Below, piece by piece: positions 6,518 through 14,533 of a stretch of DNA of 18,210 bases. The notes below the pieces were generated by a model. It saw nothing but the letters and a program-made list of their open reading frames with translations, ran no database searches and had not been told where the DNA came from. The stretch is from positions 1 to 18,210 of the forward strand of contig JBILXN010000028.1 in assembly GCA_044378425.1 (NCBI GenBank). Reading direction: 5' to 3'. The stretch comes from UBA6136 sp044378425 (GTDB lineage Bacteria > Pseudomonadota > Gammaproteobacteria > Methylococcales > Methylococcaceae). The first letter of the stretch is position 1, and each line of letters starts with the position of its first letter. Position numbers and translations under genes: made by a program.

Positions 6518-9220
6518 ATGTCCATCCCGCGCCTGATTGCTGCCCTAGCCCGCCGCTGCGCCCTGCATCCCTGGTATGTCCTCAGCCTTGCGGCTTTGCT
6601 GTCTGTGCTTGCAAGCTACGCAGCAGTTCAACTTCCCGTGCACACTTCGCGGCAGGCCCTGCTGCCGCAAGATACCGAGGTCGCCCAACGACTGAACAGT
6701 TTTCTTGAAAAATTCGGTGCTGCCTCTGACCTGATGGTGGTTATCGAGGGGGCTCCGCGCGCCGAGCTTGAGTCTTTTGCAACCGAACTCGCTGTGCGCC
6801 TGCGGCGGGAACCGGAAATCGCCCAGGTTACCGAGCGTCTTGATCCTGCTTTTTTCCTCCAGCACGCTTATTTACTGATCCCAACGGCCCAACTGGACTC
6901 GTTGTCGTCGCTGTTTGATCCGGCAGCAAACGGCAAACTGCTGACCCTGACCGAGGCTTTGACGCAGGTCCAGACGGTCATGGCCGCGCCACCTTCCATG
7001 GCAAATGCCGATATTCGTACCGTGACTGATGGCATTAAGGCCGGCAATGCCCTGCTGGCCGAATGGTCACGCTGGATGGAAGCACCTGCGGCACCCAGGG
7101 GACTTGGCTGGCCGGCACTGTCGGCAGCGGTCGGTGCTGGGGAGTTGGGCAGTGGCTACTTTGCCTCACGCAATGGCCAGATGCTGATCAGCTTCGTCCA
7201 CGCCCGCAACCATTCTGGTGATTTTGAAGTTCTGGCGCCTTTCAATACCCGGGTGAGAGCCGTGGCCGAGGCCCTTGCTGCCGAATACAGGACCGCCGGA
7301 CGGCCCACGCCGGTGATCGGCCTGACCGGCCTGCCGGCGATCGAGTACGAAGAATATGTCGATATCGACAGCGATATCCGGCTGGTGATCTGGACTGCGG
7401 GCGGGCTGATTGCCGCGCTGATACTTCTGGTGGTACGGAGCATTCGCTGGGCTGTTGCCATCTTTGTTCCCATGGGGCTGGGCGCGCTATGGAGTCTGGC
7501 GCTTGCGCTGGGTACGGTGGGCCATCTGACGATCATCACCTCCAGTTTCCTTGCCATTCTGTTCGGGCTGGGTGCTGACTACGGGATCTTTACTTCGTCC
7601 CGCATCGCCGAGGAGCGCCGCACCGGCAAGCCGCTGATCGACGCCATAGCCGAAGGCATGGGTTCATCTTTCCCTGCCCTGCTGACTGCCGGTGGCGCCT
7701 CGTTGGTGATCTTCGGGGCGCTGGCGACCGTTGATTTTCCCGGTTTTGCCGAGCTGGGGCTGGTCGCTGCGGGCGGAGTGCTGCTGATTCTGGTTAGCAC
7801 CTGGGTTGTTCAACCGGCCATTTATGCTCTCTTTCCACCCAGACTCAGAACGGCTCCCGTGGCGCCTAAGCCCGCCGAGTCCTCACATAGCCGGGGCGCA
7901 TTCCCAAAACCAGTCGCTCTGATCGTCGTGCTTCTGGCTTTTGCTGGAGCAGGTCTTGGGATCGTGCGTGGCCTGAGCATACCTTTTGACTACGACGTAC
8001 TGTCGCTGCTGCCGGTGAATTCCAAAGCGGCTCAGTATCAGCGGCGTATGGTGACCGAAACCGATTACCAGTCTGAAGTGGTTATCTTCACCGCCAAGGA
8101 CCTGGCCGAAGCCCGCCGTATCAGCCAGGATGCGAGCCAGTTGCAGACAATCGCCAAGGTTCAGTCCATCACCAACCTGTTCCCGGTGGATGCCGATGAA
8201 CGGCTTTCGACCGCCCGCCGCATCGGGGAAAACGCCCGTCATGACCGTTTTGCCAAGCACATTGCAATGCTGGGTCAGAATGGCGTCAGCAGGGCCCATT
8301 TTGATCAGCTGAACACAATTCTGATGCAGGCGCGGAGCAGGGTGGAAGACGGTCAGGAACAGGCTTTTTCAGCCGGACAGACAAGCCTGGTGACGGAACT
8401 TGAGACAGCGCTGACGCAGATTGACATCCTGCAGCAACACCTGAAGGCAGACCCCGAAACAGCCCGCCTCCGCACTGAAGGCTTTTACCAGGCACTGCTC
8501 AAGGCTGCGGGGGAGGGGCTGAATATCGTCACCGGCTGGCGCATGGCAACGCCTCTCACGCCTTTGGATTTGCCGGCAACCTTGCGCGACCGCTTCTTCT
8601 CCGCTGACGGGACGGTGGCCGTGTATGCCTTCCCTGCCCAAAGCGTTTACAACCCGGACAATCTTGATCGTCTGCTGAGTGATGTGTATCGGGTGTCGCC
8701 ACTGGCCACCGGATTTCCGACCACCCATCAGGTATTTTCCAAGGCCGTGGTGAAGAGTTTCACTGAGGGGACCACGCTCGCGGTCTGTGCCTGCCTGGTC
8801 TGGCTGATTGTGGCCCTTCGCAGTGTGCGCGGCTTCGTCCTCGCGTCCCTGCCCTTGCTGATTGGCGGCGGCTGGATGCTCGGACTGATGGCGGTAGGAG
8901 GGCTACGTTACAATTACGCCAATATCATCGCTCTGCCCCTGGTCATCGCGCTGGCGGTGGATTATGGCGTCTGGTACAGCCATCGCTGGCGCGAACTGCG
9001 GGGCGCCAGCCCTCTCGCGATCACGCTGAACGCCGGCAAGGTGATCGCACTGGCGGCGGGGACCGAACTGGCCGGGCTGGGTGCCATTACTCTGGCCAGC
9101 TACCGGGGTGTCTCCAGTCTGGGCGTAGATATCACTATCGGCCTTATATGCTGCCTCGCAGCCACGCTGCTGGTCGCCCCAGCGATTGGACAACTTATTG
9201 ATTCATCGAGGAAATCGTGA
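6518..9220 (+). CDS. bstA: RND-superfamily sterol transporter, BstA-like
   Basis: Inner membrane RND/MMPL-type transporter of 900 residues, proposed to extract sterols from the inner membrane and load the periplasmic partner. Seen: TM1 at about 19-38; a periplasmic domain (40-285); a five-helix cluster (287-440) with GLGADYG (Asp354); TM7 (464-484); a second periplasmic domain (490-745); and a second cluster (750-893) with LAVDYGVWYSHRW (Asp815). The duplicated layout and paired Asp residues fit a proton-driven RND protein. Known: BstA of Methylococcus capsulatus belongs here and resembles the hopanoid transporter HpnN, which is the main alternative. The bstB/bstC neighbours and the cyclase favour BstA. 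GGAAG lies 9 bases before the ATG. The stop overlaps the bstB start by four bases. Confidence 0.88.
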   Translation: MSIPRLIAALARRCALHPWYVLSLAALLSVLASYAAVQLPVHTSRQALLPQDTEVAQRLNSFLEKFGAASDLMVVIEGAPRAELESFATELAVRLRREPEIAQVTERLDPAFFLQHAYLLIPTAQLDSLSSLFDPAANGKLLTLTEALTQVQTVMAAPPSMANADIRTVTDGIKAGNALLAEWSRWMEAPAAPRGLGWPALSAAVGAGELGSGYFASRNGQMLISFVHARNHSGDFEVLAPFNTRVRAVAEALAAEYRTAGRPTPVIGLTGLPAIEYEEYVDIDSDIRLVIWTAGGLIAALILLVVRSIRWAVAIFVPMGLGALWSLALALGTVGHLTIITSSFLAILFGLGADYGIFTSSRIAEERRTGKPLIDAIAEGMGSSFPALLTAGGASLVIFGALATVDFPGFAELGLVAAGGVLLILVSTWVVQPAIYALFPPRLRTAPVAPKPAESSHSRGAFPKPVALIVVLLAFAGAGLGIVRGLSIPFDYDVLSLLPVNSKAAQYQRRMVTETDYQSEVVIFTAKDLAEARRISQDASQLQTIAKVQSITNLFPVDADERLSTARRIGENARHDRFAKHIAMLGQNGVSRAHFDQLNTILMQARSRVEDGQEQAFSAGQTSLVTELETALTQIDILQQHLKADPETARLRTEGFYQALLKAAGEGLNIVTGWRMATPLTPLDLPATLRDRFFSADGTVAVYAFPAQSVYNPDNLDRLLSDVYRVSPLATGFPTTHQVFSKAVVKSFTEGTTLAVCACLVWLIVALRSVRGFVLASLPLLIGGGWMLGLMAVGGLRYNYANIIALPLVIALAVDYGVWYSHRWRELRGASPLAITLNAGKVIALAAGTELAGLGAITLASYRGVSSLGVDITIGLICCLAATLLVAPAIGQLIDSSRKS

Positions 9221-10059
9221 AAATAAAATTCTCCAGCCTGATTCCGTACGCTGCGGCATTGCTGTTAAACCCGTTCTGCCCGACGCAAGCCGCGGATCCC
9301 TCGCCGGTCGTGGTCTGTTACCCAGGCGGCCCCGTCAGCGAAACAGAAGCCAATGCCGCTATGAACGCCATGCTGCGGGTTGTTGAGCGCGTGGGCGAGT
9401 GGGAACCTCAGCGCTTTAACAGCTTTTTCACAGCGGATGTCGATGAATGCCGGAGACTGCTTTCCAGCAAGAAGCCCTCTTTCGCCATCACGTCCCTCGG
9501 TTTGTTTCTTGAACAGCGGCAGGCCCATCATTTGATTCCCGTGGTCCAGCCGCGCATGCGCGGGGCAAGCTCCGAGCGTTATCACGTGATGGTGCGTAAG
9601 GGTAGTACTGCCAGTTTGGATGCCCTCAAAGGCAAATCTGTCGGTGGCACCGTATTCGAAGAACCTGAATTCATGAGCAAAATCGTTTTCGCCGGTCGGA
9701 TTGATCCTCGAACATTTTTCAATCTGAAACCGGGTCGTCAAGCCATTCGTGCCTTGCGCGCGCTCGACAAGGGCGAACTGGATGCCGTAATTCTGAACGG
9801 TCAGCAATTCGCAGCGCTGGCATCCTTGCCGTTAAAAACCCCGCTGGAAGCTGTCTTCACGTCTGCCGAAATTCCACTCATGGGGCTGGTCGCTGATGAG
9901 ACGAGCAGCAGTGCCGGTGATCGCAGCCGCTTCGCCAAGGCATTGTCCGGCATGTGCACTGACACCGAGGGTAAGAAGTTGTGCGACCTGTTCGGGGTTG
10001 AGGCATTTACCGCCGTCAACCCGGCGGTTTTCGCACCGATGATCGCGCTCTGGCAATAG
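9217..10059 (+). CDS. bstB: Periplasmic sterol-binding protein, BstB-like
   Basis: A 280-residue periplasmic binding protein of the phosphate/phosphonate-type (PhnD-like) fold, expected to carry sterol across the periplasm. The signal peptide is clear (KIKF, hydrophobic core, cleavage after TQAA near 26). The mature part starts VVVCYPGGPVSETEANAAMN and has the alternating lobes of this fold, including YHVMVRKGS (122-130), LDALKGKSVGG (134-144) and LDAVILNGQQFAAL (188-201). Known: M. capsulatus BstB has this fold but binds sterols in a hydrophobic cleft. The assignment here rests on gene order, since a PhnD-like fold alone would suggest oxyanions, and no ABC permease or ATPase is adjacent. The GTG start overlaps the bstA stop (GTGA), implying coupling; bstC follows within 5-11 bases. 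Confidence 0.85.
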   Translation: MKIKFSSLIPYAAALLLNPFCPTQAADPSPVVVCYPGGPVSETEANAAMNAMLRVVERVGEWEPQRFNSFFTADVDECRRLLSSKKPSFAITSLGLFLEQRQAHHLIPVVQPRMRGASSERYHVMVRKGSTASLDALKGKSVGGTVFEEPEFMSKIVFAGRIDPRTFFNLKPGRQAIRALRALDKGELDAVILNGQQFAALASLPLKTPLEAVFTSAEIPLMGLVADETSSSAGDRSRFAKALSGMCTDTEGKKLCDLFGVEAFTAVNPAVFAPMIALWQ

Positions 10060-10063
10060 AGGA
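10058..10063 (+). promoter_or_regulatory. Ribosome binding site that questions the bstC start
   Basis: AGAGGA (10058-10063) overlaps the bstB stop. It is one base from the ATG at 10065, too close to use, but seven bases from the in-frame TTG at 10071, which is optimal spacing. Confidence 0.55.
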
Positions 10064-10064
10064 A

Positions 10065-10859
10065 ATGGTCTTGAGTATCAGACGACAACTTACTGCACTA
10101 GGTCTCTCTGTTCTGGCCGGATGTGCCAGTTTGCCTGATGGTGCGATTCACTTTGCCGGACTGTCAGCTTGTCCAGCATCGTCAAGAACAAGCCTTGAAG
10201 TACTGAATGCAGACAGTTCGACCCATGATCTTCAATGTGGCCTGCAAGCGGTGCGTGAAAGCCATGACCCGACCCTACTGCGCTCGGCAACAGGCAGCCG
10301 AATTGCGCTGCATCTGGCTGAACGCAATACCGTCCAGCAACAGCGAGAAGCTCTGGCCCGGGAGGGTGTTCGTCTGGCTGAACAGGCACTGGCACAGAAA
10401 AATAGCCAAGAGGGTGAGGTTCACTATTATCTGGCCGCCAATCTTGGACTTGCAGTCCGTGAACATCCGCTGGAAGCAGCCGATAGCCTGCCTCGACTGG
10501 AGACGGAAATGCAAAAGGCCGTCAGTCTGGATCCTGGCATTGACCAGGGCGGGCCATTGCGCCTGATCGGGATGCTCTATCTCAGGGCGCCACCCTGGCC
10601 GGGTGGAATCGGTGATGGAGACAAGGCACTGGAGTACCTGAAACAGGCTGTCGAGAAATACCCCGGACACCCGCTCAATCACCTTTTCTATGCCGAATCC
10701 TTATGGGCGCTTGAGGAACAGTCAGCCACCACTCAAGCCAGAGCCGAGTGGGCCGAGGGGCAAAAACTACTCGAAGCCGGCCACTGGGGTTACAACAAGG
10801 TGCCCTGGCAAAAGGAATTTAACGACTTGAGCAAATCACTGGGCGAAGCCGGTAGCTGA
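10065..10859 (+). CDS. bstC: TPR-type lipoprotein, BstC-like sterol transport component
   Basis: A 264-residue predicted lipoprotein with lipobox VLAGC (Cys20), probably held at the outer membrane facing the periplasm. The body is alpha-helical with TPR-like repeats, and PWPGGIGDGDKALEYLKQAV (577-636 in the gene's second half) followed by YPGHPLNHLFYAESLWALEE resembles TatT/TRAP T-component proteins. Known: BstC of Methylococcus capsulatus is a helical-repeat sterol-binding protein encoded with BstA and BstB; it is proposed as the last carrier before the outer membrane. Two starts are possible: ATG 10065, given here, or TTG 10071, which fits the ribosome site better and gives MSIRRQLTALGLSVLAGC. 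The cyclase gene follows after 26 bases on the same strand. Confidence 0.83.
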   Translation: MVLSIRRQLTALGLSVLAGCASLPDGAIHFAGLSACPASSRTSLEVLNADSSTHDLQCGLQAVRESHDPTLLRSATGSRIALHLAERNTVQQQREALAREGVRLAEQALAQKNSQEGEVHYYLAANLGLAVREHPLEAADSLPRLETEMQKAVSLDPGIDQGGPLRLIGMLYLRAPPWPGGIGDGDKALEYLKQAVEKYPGHPLNHLFYAESLWALEEQSATTQARAEWAEGQKLLEAGHWGYNKVPWQKEFNDLSKSLGEAGS

Positions 10860-10885
10860 GCTCTATTTCAAAAGTATTCACACGC

Positions 10886-12883
10886 ATGACCACCCCTACA
10901 GCGCAGACCGCTCCCGACGCTGCAACCCTGTCAGCAGCCCGCGACAAGGCTTACTCGTACCTGCTCGGCCTGCAGAAGCCAGGCGGGGATTGGGAGGGCG
11001 AGATGGTTTGGTGCACGATGATTCTGGCACAGGCCGTCATCGTCCGCACTATCGTCGGTAAGCCTTACGATGAGGCGGAACAGCGCCAGATCATCCGACA
11101 TTTTGAGATCACACAGGCGGCGGACGGGGCTTGGGGCATGCACCCCGAATCTCCGGGTTATGTGTTTTTCACGACACTGGCCTACGTAGCCTTGAGGTTG
11201 CTGGGATTACCGCCGGATACGCCTATGCTGAGGCAGGCGCGTACGTGGTTCAGGAGTCAGCCTGGCGGGGTAGAGGGCATTCCGACCTGGGGGAAATTCT
11301 GGCTGGCCATCATTGGCCTGTACGATTACCGGGGTCTTAACGCGATTCCGCCGGAACTGTTCCTGCTGCCCAAATGGCTTCCGTTTCACCCCAGCCGGTT
11401 TTATTGCCACACCCGTCTGATCTATCTTGCTATTGCCTTTATCGGCGGTAATCGGTTTGTCGCCAGCCTGCCTGCGAATGTGCGGGATGATCTGCGCCGC
11501 GAACTCTATGACAAACCGTATGGCGAGATCGACTTTACTGTCTTGCGTCACCGTCTGGCGCCGTCTGATGTCTATGTGCCGATCACTCCCCTGCTCCGCC
11601 GCATCTACGACCTTCTGGCCATATTCGAGCGCTGGCATGGTGGGCGTCTGCGACAAAAGGCACTCAAGGTCTGCTTTGAACGCATTCTTTACGAACAGCG
11701 CACTACCCGCTACCAGGGCATTTCTCCGGTCAATGGGCTGCTCAATACGCTGGCGATTTTCATCAACGACCCCCACCACCCTGACCTTGCACCCAGTCTT
11801 GAGGGGGTGGAGGCCTGGCGCTGGGAGGATAAGGCGGAGGGTTTGCGCTATGTTGGCGCCCGTTCCAACACCTGGGACACCGGCTTCGTGCTACAGGCGC
11901 TTACCGAGTTACCCGAGCCCTCTCCCATCATCGTCGCTGCAGCCGCCCGCGCCCAGAATTTTCTCGACGGCGCACAAATGGTCGAGGAACTACCAGGCTC
12001 CGACTGGGGCTGGCGTGACCCAGCACTCGGCGGTTGGTGCTTTTCCGATGGTGAACACCGTTGGCCCGTCAGCGATTGCACTGCGGAGGCACTGACCGGC
12101 CTGCTGACCGTCTATGAACACCCCGCCTTCACCGCACTGCCCAGACTCAGTGATACTCGGCTCCGGCAGGCTGCCGAGTTCATCCTGTCGCGCCAGAACA
12201 CCGACGGCGGATTTGGTACTTACGAACGCCGTCGTGCCGGGAAACTATTAGAACTGATTAACCCCTCGGAAATGTTTGGTCAGTGCATGACCGAACTATC
12301 TTATATCGAATGTACCGCATCATCGGTCGCTGCACTCTGTCACTATCGCAAGCATTATCCTGACCTTGCAGACGGACAGATTGATCGGGCCATCGCTGAA
12401 GCAATCAAGCTGCTACGATCCAAACAGCTGGCAGACGGTTCGTACCAGGGATTCTGGGGCATCAATTACACCTACGCGATTTTCCATGTGACCAAGGCGT
12501 TGCGTATGGCAGGCATTCCCGCTGAGGACCCTGCACTGACCAGGGCTGCCATGTGGCTTAAAACCAAGCAACGGGCAGACGGCGGCTGGGGTGAACACTA
12601 TACAAGCTGTCTTGAGGATCGCTATATCGAGCATCAGGACAGTCAGGCAGTAATGACCAGCTGGGCCCTGCTCACCTTGCTCGACCTTGTTCCCGCCAGC
12701 GACACCGCAATTGTGCGGGGCATTCAGTGGCTTTTACGCAACCAAGAAACTGGGGGGGGCTGGCGTCGACAATCGGTGAATGGTGTGTTTTTCGGCGCTG
12801 CCATGCTCGATTACCGTCTATATCACACATACTTCCCTGTATGGGCGCTGGCGCGTTATACTTACCGCAACATTGAGGCTTGA
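10886..12883 (+). CDS. osc: Oxidosqualene cyclase (sterol-type)
   Basis: Cyclises 2,3-oxidosqualene to the first sterol, acting as a membrane-attached enzyme; 665 residues, slightly shorter than eukaryotic homologues. The decisive motif is VSDCTAE with catalytic Asp397: squalene-hopene cyclases have DDTA instead. Other matches to lanosterol synthase, aligned from memory: FYCHTRL (His175), NTWDTGF (Trp330), WCFSDG (Phe386), LLELINPSEMFG (454-465), Tyr473-IECT, GGWGEHY (Trp568) and YFPVWALARY (Phe650). QW-type repeats occur at about 30, 77, 437, 514, 562 and 620. Odd points: Asn527 where sterol cyclases have Cys, mixed product-determining residues, and a run of eight G near the 3' end. No ribosome site is visible; it lies 26 bases after bstC and probably belongs to that operon. 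Confidence 0.95.
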   Translation: MTTPTAQTAPDAATLSAARDKAYSYLLGLQKPGGDWEGEMVWCTMILAQAVIVRTIVGKPYDEAEQRQIIRHFEITQAADGAWGMHPESPGYVFFTTLAYVALRLLGLPPDTPMLRQARTWFRSQPGGVEGIPTWGKFWLAIIGLYDYRGLNAIPPELFLLPKWLPFHPSRFYCHTRLIYLAIAFIGGNRFVASLPANVRDDLRRELYDKPYGEIDFTVLRHRLAPSDVYVPITPLLRRIYDLLAIFERWHGGRLRQKALKVCFERILYEQRTTRYQGISPVNGLLNTLAIFINDPHHPDLAPSLEGVEAWRWEDKAEGLRYVGARSNTWDTGFVLQALTELPEPSPIIVAAAARAQNFLDGAQMVEELPGSDWGWRDPALGGWCFSDGEHRWPVSDCTAEALTGLLTVYEHPAFTALPRLSDTRLRQAAEFILSRQNTDGGFGTYERRRAGKLLELINPSEMFGQCMTELSYIECTASSVAALCHYRKHYPDLADGQIDRAIAEAIKLLRSKQLADGSYQGFWGINYTYAIFHVTKALRMAGIPAEDPALTRAAMWLKTKQRADGGWGEHYTSCLEDRYIEHQDSQAVMTSWALLTLLDLVPASDTAIVRGIQWLLRNQETGGGWRRQSVNGVFFGAAMLDYRLYHTYFPVWALARYTYRNIEA

Positions 12884-12959
12884 TGTTGCCTAGATGCCAC
12901 AATCAAACAATAAGCACGGTACGGCATCATAAAGTGGTGCGACGCAATCCCCAATCAGC

Positions 12960-12983
12960 GTGCCAGTTGCACGTTAATGGCAC
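12960..12983. repeat. Inverted repeat between cyclase and monooxygenase genes
   Basis: GTGCCA (12960-12965) and TGGCAC (12978-12983) form perfect arms 12 bases apart within the 127-base gap. No T-run follows, so it is not an intrinsic terminator. It could be an operator or a 5' leader stem of the monooxygenase gene. Confidence 0.3.
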
Positions 12984-13010
12984 CTTAACAAGGACTTTCT
13001 ACATTTCAGG

Positions 13011-14453
13011 GTGAAACCTTCGGATCTTCACCGCAATCTTCAGACACGAGATAGGTATTACGACCTGATGATGAATGCAAATGCGATGAGTCATAGGGAT
13101 GTCGATGTCCTTATCGCGGGTGGCGGTGTAGCCGGCGCGGCGGCGGCAGCGGCACTCGCTCCTCTTGGCCTAAAAATCCTGATTATTGAACCCAAGACCT
13201 CCCAGGGTCGCCGCCTCGCGGGTGAACTGATACACCCACCTGGGATTGACGGTCTGCGTCAACTGGGACTACTTGATGACGACGCCGAAATTGGTTCGGA
13301 AATCCGGGGCTTCGCGATATACCCCTATGCGGCCGATCAGGCTACGCAAAGCACCGAATCTGTCTGCCTCCCCTATAGTGAGGTTGAAGGACTGAACCAC
13401 GGCGGGATGGCAATAGAGCATCAGACACTTACCGATCACATGCTGGCCAAGGTCAGGCAGTTTGACGGAGTTGAAGTGTGGATGGGGGGGCGAGTCACCC
13501 GGATAGAAGAGGTCGACGGAAAAAATGCTTTTGCGGCCATTGTAAGCTCCGAATCCGGCGATACCCGGGTCAATGCCCAATTGATCATTGGTGCCGATGG
13601 CCCGATGTCACAGGTCAGAAAACTTACTGGCATTCCGCATGAAACTCATCGTTACTCTGGCATGATGGGGGTGGAAGTTGACGATACCCATTTGCCTAAT
13701 CCCGGTTATGGCAATATCTTCCTCAATCCCGTAGGCATCTCATACGCTTACAGCGTAACGTCAGGGCGTGCACGAGTCATGTTCGAAATTCTGAGGGGAG
13801 ATGACCCCAAGGAATCAATCCGTGAACATTTACGCTTCTTCCCTACCCCATTCAGGGACGACATCGAAAAGGTGATGGATAAAGAGAAGCCCCTGGCAGC
13901 CGCCAACTACAGGATCGTCCCACAAAGTAGTGTAAAGGCTAACATCGCATTGCTAGGGGATGCTCGCGGGTGTTGTCATCCACTCACAGCGTCCGGCATC
14001 ACCACCGCAGTCAAGGATGCCCTCACCCTGCGTGATACGCTGATTGCCAACGAATTCAACGTGCAGAAGGCGTTGAGGCAGTACGCCATAGCCTGTGGCC
14101 GGGTTCAGCTCACACGCCGAACATTATCTGAAGAGCTGCGCGAGGCGTTCCTATCGCATACCGCAGAAGCTCGTCTACTCAACGAGTGCATCTTTGCCTA
14201 CTGGCGTAACAACCCCAAGGGAAGAGCGCATTCACTGGCCCTGCTCTCTACTCTTGATAGCAGCATAGTCTCCATGGGAGCCCAGTTTGCCGCCGTCGTG
14301 ATGCAGGCCTTTTGGATGATCCCGGGCGAAATCCGTGAGGGCTCTCTCGGATCTTGGCTGCTATCCCTTTCAAAACTGGCGTTCAAGAGTCTTAGCATCC
14401 CGCAGACAGCCTTCCGACACTGGCTAAAGGAACAATACGCACTAGCCAAATAG
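13011..14453 (+). CDS. sqmo: Squalene monooxygenase (squalene epoxidase)
   Basis: FAD-dependent enzyme that epoxidises squalene to 2,3-oxidosqualene, the substrate of the neighbouring cyclase; 480 residues from the GTG at 13011. Seen: Rossmann motif GGGVAG (37-42), RRLAGELIHPPG (67-78, compare GELLQPGG of eukaryotic enzymes), the GADG motif (194-197) and GDARGCCHPLTASGI (316-330), matching the squalene epoxidase FAD/substrate motif GDA..HPLT.GG. A hydrophobic C-terminal region (about 415-470) could attach it to the membrane. Start is uncertain: no candidate has a good ribosome site, and ATG at 13068, 13071 or 13086 (MSHRDVDVLIAGGG) gives a more usual N-terminus. Other FAD hydroxylases, such as geranylgeranyl reductase-like proteins, are possible alternatives, but the context is strong. 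A seven-G run lies at 13484-13490. Confidence 0.92.
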   Translation: MKPSDLHRNLQTRDRYYDLMMNANAMSHRDVDVLIAGGGVAGAAAAAALAPLGLKILIIEPKTSQGRRLAGELIHPPGIDGLRQLGLLDDDAEIGSEIRGFAIYPYAADQATQSTESVCLPYSEVEGLNHGGMAIEHQTLTDHMLAKVRQFDGVEVWMGGRVTRIEEVDGKNAFAAIVSSESGDTRVNAQLIIGADGPMSQVRKLTGIPHETHRYSGMMGVEVDDTHLPNPGYGNIFLNPVGISYAYSVTSGRARVMFEILRGDDPKESIREHLRFFPTPFRDDIEKVMDKEKPLAAANYRIVPQSSVKANIALLGDARGCCHPLTASGITTAVKDALTLRDTLIANEFNVQKALRQYAIACGRVQLTRRTLSEELREAFLSHTAEARLLNECIFAYWRNNPKGRAHSLALLSTLDSSIVSMGAQFAAVVMQAFWMIPGEIREGSLGSWLLSLSKLAFKSLSIPQTAFRHWLKEQYALAK

Positions 14454-14533
14454 CCGCGATCCCGTCGCAAGTCGGCACCGGCGTTCAGATTAAGGCGCGA
14501 GTAATTCACCTACCCGGGCCTTTTTTCTGGGTG

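Noticed and set aside
9217..10059. Phosphonate ABC transporter binding protein
   Set aside because: The fold fits, but no ABC permease or ATPase is adjacent and the gene overlaps the RND gene in a sterol operon.
10886..12883. Squalene-hopene cyclase
   Set aside because: The catalytic motif is DCTAE, not DDTA, and the LLELINPSEMFG and YFPVWALARY segments are of sterol cyclase type; the neighbours are sterol genes.
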